Positions 45,826 to 57,231 of a stretch of DNA of 64,000 nucleotides are shown here, piece by piece. Position numbers and translations under genes: made by a program. How positions within the stretch are numbered: position 1 is the first letter of the stretch; each line of letters opens with the position of its first letter. Under the pieces are notes generated by a model. That model saw only the letters and a program-made list of their open reading frames with translations. It was not told the DNA's origin and did not search any database. This stretch comes from Pseudomonas sp. DTU_2021_1001937_2_SI_NGA_ILE_001 (GTDB taxonomy: Bacteria; Pseudomonadota; Gammaproteobacteria; Pseudomonadales; Pseudomonadaceae): assembly GCF_032463525.1 (NCBI RefSeq), contig NZ_CP135971.1:1798001-1862000 (forward strand), read 5' to 3'.

Positions 45826-46620
45826 ATGGGTTTTCTCGCCGGTAAGCGCGTCCTGATCGTCGGTGTCGCCAGTAAACTGTCCATCGCATCCGGCATCGCT
45901 GCCGCCATGCACCGCGAGGGTGCTGAGCTTGCCTTCACCTATCAGAACGACAAGCTCAAGGGCCGTGTCGAAGAGTTCGCGGCAGGCTGGGGTTCGAGCC
46001 CGGAGCTGTGCTTCCCTTGCGACGTGGCCAGTGATGAAGAAATCGCCAAGGTCTTCGAAGCGCTGAGCAAGAAGTGGGACGGCCTGGACGTGATCGTCCA
46101 CTCGGTAGGCTACGCACCGGGCGACCAGCTCGACGGCGACTTCACCGACGCCACCACCCGCGACGGTTTCCGCATCGCTCACGACATCAGCGCCTACAGC
46201 TTCGTAGCCCTGGCCAAGGCCGGTCGCGACATGATGAAAGGCCGCAACGGCAGCCTGCTGACCCTGTCGTACCTGGGCGCCGAGCGCACCATGCCGAACT
46301 ACAACGTGATGGGCATGGCCAAGGCCAGCCTGGAAGCCGGTGTACGTTACCTGGCCGGCAGCCTCGGCCCGGAAGGCACCCGCGTCAACGCCGTATCGGC
46401 CGGTCCGATCCGTACCCTGGCGGCTTCCGGTATCAAGAACTTCCGCAAGATGCTCTCCGCCAACGAGGCCCAGACCCCACTGCGCCGCAACGTGACCATC
46501 GAAGAAGTCGGCAACGCCGCCGCCTTCCTGTGCTCCGACCTGGCTTCGGGTATCAGCGGTGAAATCATGTACGTCGACGGCGGCTTCAACACCACCGCGA
46601 TGGGTAACATCGAGGAATAA
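45826..46620 (+). CDS. fabI: Enoyl-[acyl-carrier-protein] reductase (NADH)
   Basis: A 264-residue short-chain dehydrogenase-like enzyme that reduces enoyl-ACP in the last step of each fatty-acid elongation cycle; it is the triclosan target in many bacteria. The nucleotide site is [20 protein letters not shown]. The catalytic Tyr-x6-Lys is in [14 protein letters not shown], and the C-terminal [15 protein letters not shown] is standard. GAGGAAC precedes the ATG. A strong bidirectional terminator separates it from convergent ppiD. Confidence 0.97.
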   Translation: MGFLAGKRVLIVGVASKLSIASGIAAAMHREGAELAFTYQNDKLKGRVEEFAAGWGSSPELCFPCDVASDEEIAKVFEALSKKWDGLDVIVHSVGYAPGDQLDGDFTDATTRDGFRIAHDISAYSFVALAKAGRDMMKGRNGSLLTLSYLGAERTMPNYNVMGMAKASLEAGVRYLAGSLGPEGTRVNAVSAGPIRTLAASGIKNFRKMLSANEAQTPLRRNVTIEEVGNAAAFLCSDLASGISGEIMYVDGGFNTTAMGNIEE

Positions 46621-46641
46621 GCCCAGGCTTTTTCCAGACGC

Positions 46642-46678
46642 AAAAAAAAGGCCGCCCCCAGGGGACGGCCTTTTTTTT
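46642..46678. terminator. Bidirectional rho-independent terminator between fabI and ppiD
   Basis: A8GGCCG (46642-46654) pairs with CGGCCT8 (46666-46678), and the loop can close further through CCCC/GGGG. T-runs occur on both strands, so it can end fabI and ppiD transcripts. Confidence 0.92.
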
Positions 46679-46692
46679 GGCTTCAAGCCATT

Positions 46693-46761
46693 AGCTGTAA
46701 GTGGATCGCGTTGCCGGGAGAAAGTCTTTCAGGCAACGCGATCAGCTTTCCACTTTTAGCT
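46693..46761. repeat. Long imperfect inverted repeat downstream of ppiD
   Basis: GATCGCGTTGCC (46704-46715) and GGCAACGCGATC (46732-46743) are exact complements with a 16-base loop. Flanking AGCTGTAAGTGGA and TCCACTTTTAGCT extend the stem with few mismatches. It lies between ppiD's 3' end and the terminator and could be a transcript-stabilising structure or a small dispersed repeat. Confidence 0.6.
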
Positions 46762-46779
46762 TACGGTTTGTAGCGGTTC

Positions 46780-48663
46780 TCAGTACTTCTCGATCTTGGC
46801 CTTGTGCTCAAGCTCCGCACGGTAAGCCGCGAAGTCCTGCTGCCCGGCACGCGAAGCCAGGAAGCGACGATACTGCGCCTTCTCCTCATCGCTCGGTGCA
46901 GCGGCCTCGTTGACACCCTTCAGGCGCACGATCACGAAGCTGCCGTCGCGCGCGCTCAGGCTGGCGTACTCGGGCTTGTCCTTGCCAGCCGGCTTGGGCA
47001 TGCGGAACAGGGTCTGCAGCACCGCCGGGTCGACACCGTCCTGGGCGCGGCTGACCGCCTCCAGCACCTTCCACTCGACGCCATCCTGACGAGCGGCCAG
47101 CGGCACGCTGCCATCGCGCAGGCCGGCGAGCAGCTTCTCACCCTTGTCCTTGGCCGCAGCACTGGCCTTGTCTTTGACCAGTTGGGTGCGAATCGCGGCA
47201 GCGACCTGCTCCAGCGGCAGCTGCTCTGGCTGGCGGTGCTCTTTCACACGCACCACGACGACCGTGTCAGGGTCCAGTTCCAGGGTGCTGCTGTTGGCGC
47301 CCTCTTCCAGCACTTCAGGGCTGAACGCGGCCTGGATCACCGAACGGTTGGCCGTCAGGCCTTCGCCACCTTCACGCCCGAATGGCGCGGTGGTCTGCAC
47401 CTTCAAACCGAGCTCCTGGGCTGGCTGGGCCAGATCGGACGATTCGAAAGCCGAGTCCTGCAGCTGTTTGGTGGCCTCGACGAACTTCTGCTCGACCTGC
47501 TGCGACTTGAGGTCGGCGGTCAGCTTGTCCTTGAGACTGGCGAAGCTGGGCACCGAGGGTGCTTCGACGCCGAGCAGCTTGATCAGGTGCCAGCCGTAAT
47601 CGCTGCGTACCGGCTGCGAGACCTGGTCCTTGTTCAACGAGTACAGCGCGGTTTCGAACGCCGGGTCGTAGACACCCTTACCGGCATAGCCCAGGTCACC
47701 ACCTTTGGCCGAGGAGCCTGGGTCCTGGGAAAACTCCTTGGCCAGCTTGGCGAAGTCCTCGCCCTTGGCCAGACGCTGCTGGACTTCTTCCAGCTTGGCC
47801 TTGGCCTGCTGATCGCTGACCTTGTCGTTCACCTCGATGAGGATATGCGCGGCGCGACGCTGCTCGGTGAGGTTGGCGATTTCGTGCTCGTACGCTGCCT
47901 GCAGGTCGGCGTCCTTGACCTGGACCTTGTCGAAGAACGACGACTTCTTCAGTTCCACGTAGTCCAGCACCACTTCCTCGGGGCTCATGAACTCCTTGGC
48001 GTGCTGATCGTAGTGGGCCTTGACTTCATCGTCGCTGACCGACACGCCAGCGGTGCTGGCGGGAATGGTCAAGGTCGCGGAATCACGGGTCTGCTTCTCC
48101 AGGCGGGCGAATGCCTCGACCTGAGCGTCAGTGACGAATGCACTGCCCGCAATACCGGCACGAGTCTGGGCGATGAGCATTTCCTGGGTCAGCATCTGCC
48201 GGAATTGCAGGCGGTTATAGCCCAGCTGGCGGATGACCTGGTCGAAGCGATCGGCATTGAACTTGCCGTCGACCTGGAATTCAGGTGTGGCCAGCAGTTG
48301 CTGGTCGATCGCCTGCTCGGAGAAAGCGAACTTGTCGTCGGCAGCAGCCTGAAGCAGCAGCTTGCGATCGATCAGGCCCTTGAGCGCCGACTCACGCAGC
48401 AGCTTCTCGTCCAGCAGCGCGGGATCGAAGTCCCGACCCAGTTGCTGGACCAGTTGCTGGGCCAACTGGCGACGTTGCATGTCGACTGCCTGGCTCAGTT
48501 CGTTCTGGGTCACCTCTTCGCCGTTCACCTCGGCAGCATTCTGCTTGCTGCCATTGTGGGTGAACATCGCTTCGATGCCCGTCAGGGCCATCAGCGCAAC
48601 GATGATCCCGATAATTGTCTTGGCAATCCAGCCTTGTGAATTGTCCCTGATGTTCTGCAGCAT
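46780..48663 (-). CDS. ppiD: Membrane-anchored periplasmic folding factor PpiD
   Basis: A 627-residue chaperone anchored by one N-terminal helix (about residues 14-34) with the rest in the periplasm. The SurA-like N-terminal chaperone region precedes a parvulin domain at about 265-355 (RAAHILIEVND, then FSQDPGSSAKGGDLGY). A second, degenerate parvulin-like region follows. It helps new outer-membrane proteins leave the Sec translocon. GGGGGA precedes the ATG at 48663. It follows hupB, with a terminator between. Confidence 0.94.
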   Translation of the reverse strand: MLQNIRDNSQGWIAKTIIGIIVALMALTGIEAMFTHNGSKQNAAEVNGEEVTQNELSQAVDMQRRQLAQQLVQQLGRDFDPALLDEKLLRESALKGLIDRKLLLQAAADDKFAFSEQAIDQQLLATPEFQVDGKFNADRFDQVIRQLGYNRLQFRQMLTQEMLIAQTRAGIAGSAFVTDAQVEAFARLEKQTRDSATLTIPASTAGVSVSDDEVKAHYDQHAKEFMSPEEVVLDYVELKKSSFFDKVQVKDADLQAAYEHEIANLTEQRRAAHILIEVNDKVSDQQAKAKLEEVQQRLAKGEDFAKLAKEFSQDPGSSAKGGDLGYAGKGVYDPAFETALYSLNKDQVSQPVRSDYGWHLIKLLGVEAPSVPSFASLKDKLTADLKSQQVEQKFVEATKQLQDSAFESSDLAQPAQELGLKVQTTAPFGREGGEGLTANRSVIQAAFSPEVLEEGANSSTLELDPDTVVVVRVKEHRQPEQLPLEQVAAAIRTQLVKDKASAAAKDKGEKLLAGLRDGSVPLAARQDGVEWKVLEAVSRAQDGVDPAVLQTLFRMPKPAGKDKPEYASLSARDGSFVIVRLKGVNEAAAPSDEEKAQYRRFLASRAGQQDFAAYRAELEHKAKIEKY

Positions 48664-48723
48664 GCGTCCCCCAGAACGGTTGAACTCACGAACCAACCGC
48701 GGAGCGTGGGTAGATAGCGGATA

Positions 48724-48750
48724 GAAGAAAGGCGCATCAGAGGATGCGCC
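48724..48750 (-). terminator. Rho-independent terminator after hupB
   Basis: GGCGCATC and GATGCGCC (48731-48738, 48743-48750) form an 8-bp stem with a 4-base loop. On the minus strand it is followed by TTTCTTC. Confidence 0.7.
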
Positions 48751-48766
48751 TTCCCGTAAATCGCGG

Positions 48767-48791
48767 AGCGGAAGGTCTCGAACCTTCCGCT
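48767..48791. repeat. Perfect hairpin downstream of hupB
   Basis: AGCGGAAGGT and ACCTTCCGCT form an exact 10-bp stem around CTCGA. It lies between the hupB stop and the hupB terminator and may be a 3' stabilising structure. Confidence 0.55.
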
Positions 48792-48839
48792 ACCGGCTCG
48801 CGTCTGACGCGAACCGGCGCGCCAAGGCCGAAGAGAAGC

Positions 48840-49112
48840 TTAGTTGACTGCTTCTTTCAGAGCCTTGCCAGCCTTGAATACTGGCTTCTTGGCGGCAGGG
48901 ATTTCCAGGGTCTTGCCAGTCTGTGGGTTACGACCTACGCGAGCAGGACGGTCAGTAACGGAGAACGTACCAAAGCCAACCAACACAACCGAGTCGCCAG
49001 CCTTCAGAGCGCCAGTGACGGATTCGATCACTGCGTCCAGCGCGCGGCCAGCAGCAGCTTTCGGGATATCAGCAGATGCAGCGATAGCATCAATCAGTTC
49101 CGACTTGTTCAC
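48840..49112 (-). CDS. hupB: DNA-binding protein HU, beta subunit
   Basis: A 90-residue nucleoid protein of the HU family. [11 protein letters not shown] and the arm region [45 protein letters not shown] sequence (about residues 43-84) are standard. It bends DNA and compacts the chromosome. The start is GTG, with AAGGGGAC about 6 bases before it. It follows lon but has its own promoter at 49213-49242. Confidence 0.97.
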   Translation of the reverse strand: MNKSELIDAIAASADIPKAAAGRALDAVIESVTGALKAGDSVVLVGFGTFSVTDRPARVGRNPQTGKTLEIPAAKKPVFKAGKALKEAVN

Positions 49113-49207
49113 TCTAAGTCCCCTTATCTCTATATGGAGTATGTTTCTAAGTTTTTGGTGTTAAGCAAAACGAGCGCTGAATGGACGGCTATGGCTTGCC
49201 TTAAAGA

Positions 49208-49227
49208 GCCGCTTTATAACAAGCGGC
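49208..49227 (-). terminator. Hairpin at the lon 3' end overlapping the hupB promoter
   Basis: GCCGCTT (49208-49214) pairs with AAGCGGC (49221-49227) around TATAAC. On the minus strand it is followed by TCTTT. It lies 32 bases past the lon stop and its loop contains most of the hupB -10 box. Confidence 0.5.
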
Positions 49228-49242
49228 CCAAAAAGCTGTCAA
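49213..49242 (-). promoter_or_regulatory. Sigma-70 promoter of hupB
   Basis: On the minus strand TTGACA (49242-49237) and TATAAA (49218-49213) are separated by 18 bases, a near-consensus promoter about 100 bases before the GTG start. Confidence 0.8.
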
Positions 49243-49258
49243 GAAAGCCCATTCAGAC

Positions 49259-51655
<2,397 letters not shown>

Positions 51656-51712
51656 GATTTCGCCTCTACAGCGGCCAGACGGCCGTGGACAGATGGAATG
51701 AGCTTGAAACCA

Positions 51713-51741
51713 AGATGGGGGCTGCGCCGCAAAAATACAAG
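51713..51741 (-). promoter_or_regulatory. Sigma-32 (heat-shock) promoter of lon
   Basis: On the minus strand CTTGTAT and CCCCATCT are separated by 14 bases, close to the consensus CTTGAAA-N13-14-CCCCATNT. The -10 box matches exactly. It lies about 58 bases before the lon ATG. Confidence 0.75.
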
Positions 51742-51829
51742 CCTTGGTGTCTCGTTCCGGTAATAGTAACGGTTTAATTTACCGGGCCGGCTTGCTGAAG
51801 CAGATGCCACGAACGGGCACTTCTGAAAA

Positions 51830-51854
51830 GCGAAAGGGGCCAAGCAGGCCCCTT
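51830..51854 (-). terminator. Rho-independent terminator after clpX
   Basis: AAGGGGCC (51834-51841) pairs with GGCCCCTT (51847-51854) around AAGCA. On the minus strand it is followed by TCGCTTTT. Confidence 0.75.
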
Positions 51855-51886
51855 CGCGTCGACGCACAGGTACTTACCCACCCGAC

Positions 51887-53170
51887 TCAGGCGTCGGGTG
51901 CCGCCTTGGCGGTTGGCTCACTGTTCTCATAGATGAGCAGCGGCTTGGACGAACCTTCGATGACACTTTCGTCGATCACCACCTTGCTCACGTCGGTCTG
52001 CGACGGAATTTCGTACATGGTGTCGAGCAGTACGCCTTCGAGAATCGAACGCAGGCCACGAGCACCGGTCTTGCGCTCCAGGGCGCGGCGAGCCACGGCC
52101 TTGAGTGCATCGGTACGGAACTCGAGGTCCACACCCTCCATTTCGAACAGCTTGCCGTATTGCTTGGTCAAGGCGTTCTTAGGCTCGGTGAGGATCTGGA
52201 TCAGCGCCGCTTCATCCAGCTCGTCCAAGGTCGCCAGTACAGGCAGACGGCCGACGAACTCGGGAATCAGGCCGAACTTGACCAGATCGTCCGGCTCGAC
52301 CTCACGCAGCGACTCGCCCACTTTCTTGCCCTCTTCCTTGCTGCGCACTTCGGCATTGAAGCCGATGCCGCCGCGGGTCGAGCGGTTCTGGATGACTTTT
52401 TCCAGCCCCGAGAAAGCACCACCGCAGATGAACAGGATGTTGCGGGTGTCGACCTGCAGGAACTCCTGTTGCGGATGCTTGCGACCACCTTGCGGCGGAA
52501 CCGATGCAACCGTGCCTTCGATGAGCTTCAGCAAGGCCTGCTGAACGCCTTCGCCGGAGACATCCCGAGTGATCGAAGGGTTGTCGGATTTGCGCGAGAT
52601 CTTGTCGATTTCGTCGATATAGACAATGCCCATCTGGGCCTTTTCTACGTCGTAATCACATTTCTGCAACAGCTTCTGAATAATGTTCTCCACGTCCTCG
52701 CCCACATAACCGGCTTCGGTCAGGGTGGTGGCGTCGGCAATGGTGAACGGCACGTTCAGCAGGCGTGCCAGGGTTTCGGCGAGCAGGGTCTTGCCCGAGC
52801 CGGTAGGCCCGATCAGCAGGATGTTGCTCTTGCCCAGTTCGACGTCGTCGTTCTTCTTGTCGCGCTGGTTCAGACGCTTGTAGTGGTTGTAAACCGCTAC
52901 CGCGAGCACCTTCTTGGCTCGCTCCTGACCAATCACGTACTGGTCGAGGATACCGCTGATTTCTTTAGGCGAAGGCAGTTTATGCGCGCTGCTCTCGGCC
53001 TGGGCTTCCTGCACCTCCTCACGGATGATGTCATTGCACAGGTCGACGCACTCGTCGCAGATGAAGACCGAGGGGCCGGCAATCAATTTGCGCACTTCAT
53101 GCTGGCTTTTGCCGCAGAAGGAGCAATAGAGCAATTTACCGTTGTCCTCGCCGTTGCGGGTGTCAGTCAT
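51887..53170 (-). CDS. clpX: ATP-dependent Clp protease ATP-binding subunit ClpX
   Basis: A 427-residue unfoldase that feeds ClpP. The N-terminal zinc finger is CSFCGKSQ followed by CDECVDLC. Walker A is GPTGSGKT, Walker B is VYIDEIDKI, and the pore loop and sensor regions follow. An IGF-type loop that docks on ClpP is in the segment around [11 protein letters not shown]. It lies 105 bases after clpP; the gap holds GC-rich hairpins that could attenuate readthrough. Confidence 0.97.
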   Translation of the reverse strand: MTDTRNGEDNGKLLYCSFCGKSQHEVRKLIAGPSVFICDECVDLCNDIIREEVQEAQAESSAHKLPSPKEISGILDQYVIGQERAKKVLAVAVYNHYKRLNQRDKKNDDVELGKSNILLIGPTGSGKTLLAETLARLLNVPFTIADATTLTEAGYVGEDVENIIQKLLQKCDYDVEKAQMGIVYIDEIDKISRKSDNPSITRDVSGEGVQQALLKLIEGTVASVPPQGGRKHPQQEFLQVDTRNILFICGGAFSGLEKVIQNRSTRGGIGFNAEVRSKEEGKKVGESLREVEPDDLVKFGLIPEFVGRLPVLATLDELDEAALIQILTEPKNALTKQYGKLFEMEGVDLEFRTDALKAVARRALERKTGARGLRSILEGVLLDTMYEIPSQTDVSKVVIDESVIEGSSKPLLIYENSEPTAKAAPDA

Positions 53171-53275
53171 TCGATCGATCCAATCCGATAGGCTTGCAAC
53201 ACAAGATGAAGGCTCTTGCGGGCTTTTTCAAGTCCGCAGGCGGTCAGTTCCCGGACCGCCCACATCCCATGCTGC

Positions 53276-53926
53276 TCAGGCAGGCATTTCACGCTTGGTG
53301 ATGACGGAGTCGATCAGGCCGTATTCGGCTGCGCGCTCCGCACTCATGAAGTTGTCGCGCTCGGTGTCGCGCTCGATGGTTTCCAGGCTCTGACCGGTGT
53401 GCTCGGCCAGCAGGGTGTTCAGGCGGTGACGAATGTGCAGGATCTCGCGGGCGTGGATATCGATGTCCGACGCCTGGCCCTGGAAACCGCCCAGGGGCTG
53501 GTGAATCATCATCCGCGAGTTCGGCAGGCAGTGACGCTTGCCCTTGGCACCACCGGCGAGCAGGAAGGCGCCCATGCTGCAGGCCTGGCCGATGCAGATG
53601 GTCGACACGTCCGGCTTGATGAACTGCATGGTGTCGTAGATCGACATGCCCGCAGTCACCGACCCGCCAGGGGAGTTGATGTACAGATGGATATCCTTGT
53701 CCGGGTTTTCCGCTTCCAGGAACAGCAGCTGAGCAGCGATCAGGTTGGCCATGTAGTCTTCGACCGGCCCGACCATGAAGATCACCCGCTCCTTCAGAAG
53801 GCGCGAGTAGATGTCATATGCACGCTCGCCACGGGCGGACTGCTCGATAACCATCGGGACCAGGCCGCCAGCGGCCTGGATGTCAGAGTTGTGCTGAAAA
53901 TAAGAATTGCGGGACATGTCCTGCAT
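53276..53926 (-). CDS. clpP: ATP-dependent Clp protease proteolytic subunit ClpP
   Basis: A 216-residue serine protease that forms a double heptameric ring. The catalytic serine is Ser117 in GQACSMGAF, the histidine is in MMIHQPLGG and the aspartate in [11 protein letters not shown]. The start is ambiguous: GGGAG lies 3 bases before the ATG at 53926, but the ATG three codons later (53917) gives the more usual MSRNSYF N-terminus of 213 residues. A cleaved propeptide is expected in either case. Confidence 0.96.
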   Translation of the reverse strand: MQDMSRNSYFQHNSDIQAAGGLVPMVIEQSARGERAYDIYSRLLKERVIFMVGPVEDYMANLIAAQLLFLEAENPDKDIHLYINSPGGSVTAGMSIYDTMQFIKPDVSTICIGQACSMGAFLLAGGAKGKRHCLPNSRMMIHQPLGGFQGQASDIDIHAREILHIRHRLNTLLAEHTGQSLETIERDTERDNFMSAERAAEYGLIDSVITKREMPA

Positions 53927-53956
53927 TCACTCCCAAATAGTCGAGTCTTGAATACG

Positions 53957-53984
53957 CACAAGCCAGCGCGAAGGCTGGCTTGTG
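53957..53984 (-). terminator. Hairpin between tig and clpP
   Basis: CACAAGCCAGC (53957-53967) and GCTGGCTTGTG (53974-53984) form a perfect 11-bp stem with a 6-base loop. It lacks a T-run, so it may only partly stop tig transcripts before clpP. Confidence 0.5.
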
Positions 53985-54009
53985 AGTGTGTTCGCACGAA
54001 AGAGAGAAA

Positions 54010-55320
54010 TCAGTCGGCTTTTGGAGCTTCCACCGGCTTGACCGCTTCTTCGTAGGAGACCGCTTTGTCGGTCACGCTAGCTTTCTGCAAAACAGTATCT
54101 ACAACTTGCTCTTCCAGCACAACCGAACGAACTTCGTTCATCTGCTGTTCGTTCTTCTGGTACCAGGCGACGACCTGCTCTGGCTCCTGGTAGGCCGAAG
54201 CCATTTCCTGGATCATTTCCTGTACGCGGGCTTCGTCAGGCTTGAGGTCGAACTGCTTGACCACTTCAGCAACGATCAGGCCCAGCTCGACGCGGCGCTT
54301 GGCCTGCTCTTCGAACAGCTCGGCTGGCAGTTGGTCCGGCTTGATGTTGCCGCCGAACTGCTGAACGGCCTGCACGCGCAGACGGTTGACTTCGTTGTCC
54401 AGCAGCGCCTTTGGCACTTCGATCGGGTTGGCGGCCAGCAGACCGTCCATGACCTGGTTCTTGACCTTGGACTTGATCGCCTGACGCAGCTCGCGCTCCA
54501 TGTTCTTGCGAACTTCGGCGCGGAAGCCTTCCAGACCGGTTTCCTTGATACCGAACAGCTTGAAGAACTCTTCGTTCAGTTCAGGCAGCTTGGGCTCGGA
54601 AACGCTGTTGACCTTGACGGTGAACTCGGCAGCCTTGCCGGCCAGCTCGAGGTTCTGATAGTCCTCTGGGAAGGTCACGTTCAGAACGCGCTCTTCACCG
54701 GCCTTGGCGCCTACCAGGCCGTCTTCGAAACCTGGGATCATGCGGCCGGAACCCAGAACCAGCTGGGTACCGTTGGCCGAACCGCCGGCGAAGGCTTCGC
54801 CGTCGATCTTGCCGACGAAGTCGATGTTGACCTGATCGTCGTTCTGCGCAGCGCGCTCGACTTCTTCGAAACGGACGTTCTGCTTGCGCAGGATGTCCAG
54901 CATGTTGTCCAGGTCGCTATCAGCGACTTCAGCCGACAGGCGCTCTACGGCGATGGAATCGAAGCCCGACACGGTGAACTCGGGGAAAACCTCGAAAGTG
55001 GCGACGTATTCCAGGTCCTTGCCCTTCTCGAAGGACTTGGGCTCTACGGACGGCGCACCCGCCGGGTTCAGCTTCTGCTCGACGACAGCTTCATAGAAGG
55101 TGGCCTGGATCAGGTCGCCCAGCGCTTCCTGGCGAGCGCCATCTTCGAAGCGCTGACGGATCACGCTCATTGGCACCTTGCCTGGGCGGAAGCCCGGGAT
55201 CTTGGCCCTGCGTGCAGTCTGTTGCAGACGCTTGTTGACTTCGGTCTCGACGCGCTCGGCAGGCACGCCAATGGTCATGCGACGCTCGAGAGCAGAAGTG
55301 TTTTCAACAGAAACTTGCAT
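54010..55320 (-). CDS. tig: Trigger factor (ribosome-bound chaperone and prolyl isomerase)
   Basis: A 436-residue chaperone that binds the ribosome exit tunnel. The N-terminal ribosome-docking signature is GFRPGKVP. The middle FKBP-type domain has [14 protein letters not shown] and [16 protein letters not shown], and a long helical C-terminal arm follows. GAGGAA lies about 7 bases before the ATG at 55320. It heads the tig-clpP-clpX order typical of proteobacteria. Confidence 0.97.
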   Translation of the reverse strand: MQVSVENTSALERRMTIGVPAERVETEVNKRLQQTARRAKIPGFRPGKVPMSVIRQRFEDGARQEALGDLIQATFYEAVVEQKLNPAGAPSVEPKSFEKGKDLEYVATFEVFPEFTVSGFDSIAVERLSAEVADSDLDNMLDILRKQNVRFEEVERAAQNDDQVNIDFVGKIDGEAFAGGSANGTQLVLGSGRMIPGFEDGLVGAKAGEERVLNVTFPEDYQNLELAGKAAEFTVKVNSVSEPKLPELNEEFFKLFGIKETGLEGFRAEVRKNMERELRQAIKSKVKNQVMDGLLAANPIEVPKALLDNEVNRLRVQAVQQFGGNIKPDQLPAELFEEQAKRRVELGLIVAEVVKQFDLKPDEARVQEMIQEMASAYQEPEQVVAWYQKNEQQMNEVRSVVLEEQVVDTVLQKASVTDKAVSYEEAVKPVEAPKAD

Positions 55321-55689
55321 GGATATTCCTCGTTGCACAGACGTTAGCCGGCGTTTCCGACCCCAGAATCAAGGGCATGCATTCTAGTGGGTCGAACTCA
55401 AGAAGTCACCCTAGTGAAAAAGGGCAATTGAAGAGGATCGAAATCGGTTGCCAGGCAGGAAAAGCCAAATAGCGGCCACCTCCCCCGGCAACCTGTCTAC
55501 CTCGGCCCCCATGGCAAAGGGGGCAACGACACCCGGGCACCATCGATTCCATCGGATGGCCCGCCCTCCGTGACCGACGGCATCGGCACGGGAAGCAGAA
55601 ACCCGTCTCCTGAAACAAAAAAAGCCGCTCCAGGGCGACTTAGTTTGCTTGCAGGCAGAACCCAATAGGATTCCGGACTGCATGTATCG
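55321..55689. other. Intergenic region between tig and tRNA-Leu
   Basis: 369 bases. It holds the tRNA-cluster terminator at 55617-55641. The rest should contain the tig promoter, but I see no strong box. A 90-codon open frame here has no ribosome site or recognisable protein and is probably chance. Confidence 0.6.
55617..55641 (-). terminator. Rho-independent terminator of the tRNA cluster
   Basis: On the minus strand AAGTCGC-CCTGGA-GCGGCTT forms a 7-bp stem with one G-U pair, followed by seven T residues in total. It lies about 50 bases past tRNA-Leu. Confidence 0.7.
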
Positions 55690-55774
55690 TGGTGCGGAAG
55701 AAGAGACTCGAACTCTTACGCCTCGCGGCGCTGGAACCTAAATCCAGTGCGTCTACCAATTTCGCCACTTCCGC
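55690..55774 (-). tRNA. tRNA-Leu (anticodon UAG)
   Basis: 85 bases including the encoded CCA. The acceptor stem GCGGAAG/CTTCCGC, the long variable arm of class II tRNAs and the loop TTTAGGT with anticodon TAG are all seen. It reads CUA leucine codons. Confidence 0.95.
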
Positions 55775-55791
55775 GCGACCGGTCTTAAAGC

Positions 55792-55823
55792 AAAGGCGCC
55801 AGACCATTTGATCTGGCGCCTTT
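55792..55823. terminator. Strong hairpin between tRNA-His and tRNA-Leu
   Basis: AAAGGCGCCAGA (55792-55803) and TCTGGCGCCTTT (55812-55823) form a perfect 12-bp stem around CATTTGAT. It has A and T runs on both sides, like a terminator, yet lies inside the tRNA cluster. Confidence 0.65.
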
Positions 55824-55831
55824 TCTGAATA

Positions 55832-55908
55832 TGGGGTGGACGATGGGGATCGAACCCACGACAACAGGAGTCACAATCCTGTGCTCTACCAACTGAGCTA
55901 CGCCCACC
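55832..55908 (-). tRNA. tRNA-His (anticodon GUG)
   Basis: 77 bases including the extra 5' G typical of tRNA-His and the encoded CCA. The loop TTGTGAC contains anticodon GTG, and the T arm is GTGGGTTCGATCCCCAT. Confidence 0.95.
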
Positions 55909-55943
55909 ATATTGCATTTACTTGTGCCAAAGCTGCCTTCATA

Positions 55944-56020
55944 TGGCGCACCCGGCAGGACTCGAACCTGCGACCATCCGCTTAGAAGGCGGATGCTCTA
56001 TCCAGCTGAGCTACGGGCAC
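55944..56020 (-). tRNA. tRNA-Arg (anticodon UCU)
   Basis: 77 bases with encoded CCA. The loop CTTCTAA contains anticodon TCT, reading AGA, a rare codon in this GC-rich genome. It is the first tRNA of the minus-strand cluster. Confidence 0.95.
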
Positions 56021-56161
56021 TTATATAATCTGCATCTTGAACGACGACAAATTAAAGGCTTCAAGCCATCTCGGTCCAGCATCTAACTTGACCGATCTGA
56101 CCAGCATTAACCAGTTCCGATCTTCATCAGCGCTGGGCTCTGCCCGACAAGTGCGACGAAT

Positions 56162-56188
56162 CTTATAGACGCCCCTGAGACCCGTCAA
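56162..56188 (-). promoter_or_regulatory. Probable promoter of the tRNA cluster
   Basis: On the minus strand TTGACG (56188-56183) and TATAAG (56167-56162) are separated by 15 bases, slightly short. It lies about 140 bases before tRNA-Arg. An AT-rich stretch upstream (56189-56210) may act as an UP element. Confidence 0.5.
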
Positions 56189-56318
56189 CTCTTTTTTAAA
56201 AAAAATTCAGTCAGATAAAGGAGTTAGCTGAATATGCCAGCCGAGCGCCTTTGCCCTGACGCGATGGCGTGAGAGAATGCGCGCTCATTTTTTCCCCTAC
56301 GATGGTTAATCACCCGTC

Positions 56319-57173
56319 ATGACTGCAAAACTAATCGACGGCAAAGCGATCGCCGCCGGCCTGCGCCAGCAGATCGCCCAACGTGTCGCCGAACGCCGCC
56401 AGCAGGGCCTGCGCACGCCGGGCCTTGCGGTGATCCTGGTGGGCAGCGATCCCGCCTCCCAGGTCTACGTCTCGCACAAGCGCAAGGACTGTGAAGAAGT
56501 AGGCTTCCTCTCCCAGGCTTATGACCTGCCCGCCAGCACCAGCCAGGCCGAGCTGAGCGACCTGATCGACCGTCTGAACGACGACGCTGCGGTCGACGGC
56601 ATTCTGCTTCAGTTGCCGCTGCCCGCCCACCTGGACGCTTCGCTGCTGCTCGAGCGCATCCGCCCGGACAAGGACGTCGATGGCTTCCATCCTTATAACA
56701 TCGGCCGCCTGGCACAGCGCATCCCACTGCTGCGCCCCTGCACGCCAAAGGGCATCATGACCCTGCTGGAAAGCACCGGTGTCGATCTCTACGGTCTGGA
56801 TGCCGTGGTGGTAGGTGCGTCGAACATCGTCGGTCGGCCGATGGCCATGGAACTGCTGCTCGGCGGCTGCACCGTGACCGTGACCCACCGCTTCACCCAG
56901 GACCTGGCCAGCCACGTGGCGCGAGCCGACCTGGTGGTGGTGGCCGCCGGCAAGCCAGGCCTGGTCAAGGGCGAATGGATCAAGCCAGGTGCCATCGTCA
57001 TCGACGTCGGCATCAACCGCCAGGAAGATGGCAAGCTGGTCGGCGACGTGGTCTACGAGACCGCCCTGCCCCGCGCCGGCTGGATCACTCCGGTACCCGG
57101 CGGCGTTGGCCCGATGACCCGCGCCTGCCTGCTGGAGAACACTCTGTACGCGGCGGAAACCCTGCACGACTGA
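56319..57173 (+). CDS. folD: Bifunctional methylenetetrahydrofolate dehydrogenase/methenyltetrahydrofolate cyclohydrolase
   Basis: A 284-residue enzyme of one-carbon metabolism that interconverts methylene-, methenyl- and formyl-tetrahydrofolate with NADP. Tyr50 and Lys54 in [15 protein letters not shown] form the active site. The NADP-binding segment is [18 protein letters not shown], and the C-terminal [19 protein letters not shown] is standard. The ribosome site is weak. A bidirectional terminator separates it from cysS. Confidence 0.97.
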   Translation: MTAKLIDGKAIAAGLRQQIAQRVAERRQQGLRTPGLAVILVGSDPASQVYVSHKRKDCEEVGFLSQAYDLPASTSQAELSDLIDRLNDDAAVDGILLQLPLPAHLDASLLLERIRPDKDVDGFHPYNIGRLAQRIPLLRPCTPKGIMTLLESTGVDLYGLDAVVVGASNIVGRPMAMELLLGGCTVTVTHRFTQDLASHVARADLVVVAAGKPGLVKGEWIKPGAIVIDVGINRQEDGKLVGDVVYETALPRAGWITPVPGGVGPMTRACLLENTLYAAETLHD

Positions 57174-57186
57174 GTGTTACAGGCAT

Positions 57187-57215
57187 AAAAAACGGCACCT
57201 TCGGGTGCCGTTTTT
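57187..57215. terminator. Bidirectional terminator between folD and cysS
   Basis: AAAACGGCACC and GGTGCCGTTTT form an 11-bp stem capped by the stable TTCG tetraloop, with A and T runs on both sides. Confidence 0.92.
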
Positions 57216-57231
57216 CGTTCATGCCGCTGCG

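Noticed and set aside
46804..48639. A 611-codon open frame opposite ppiD
   Set aside because: It is a shadow of ppiD, without a ribosome site or known protein features.
48751..48839. Possible tRNA remnant beside hupB
   Set aside because: GGTCTCGAACC resembles a T arm, but no acceptor, anticodon or D arm can be built; the sequence is better read as a plain hairpin.
55411..55683. A 90-codon frame between tig and tRNA-Leu
   Set aside because: It crosses the tRNA terminator and lacks a ribosome site and any recognisable protein.
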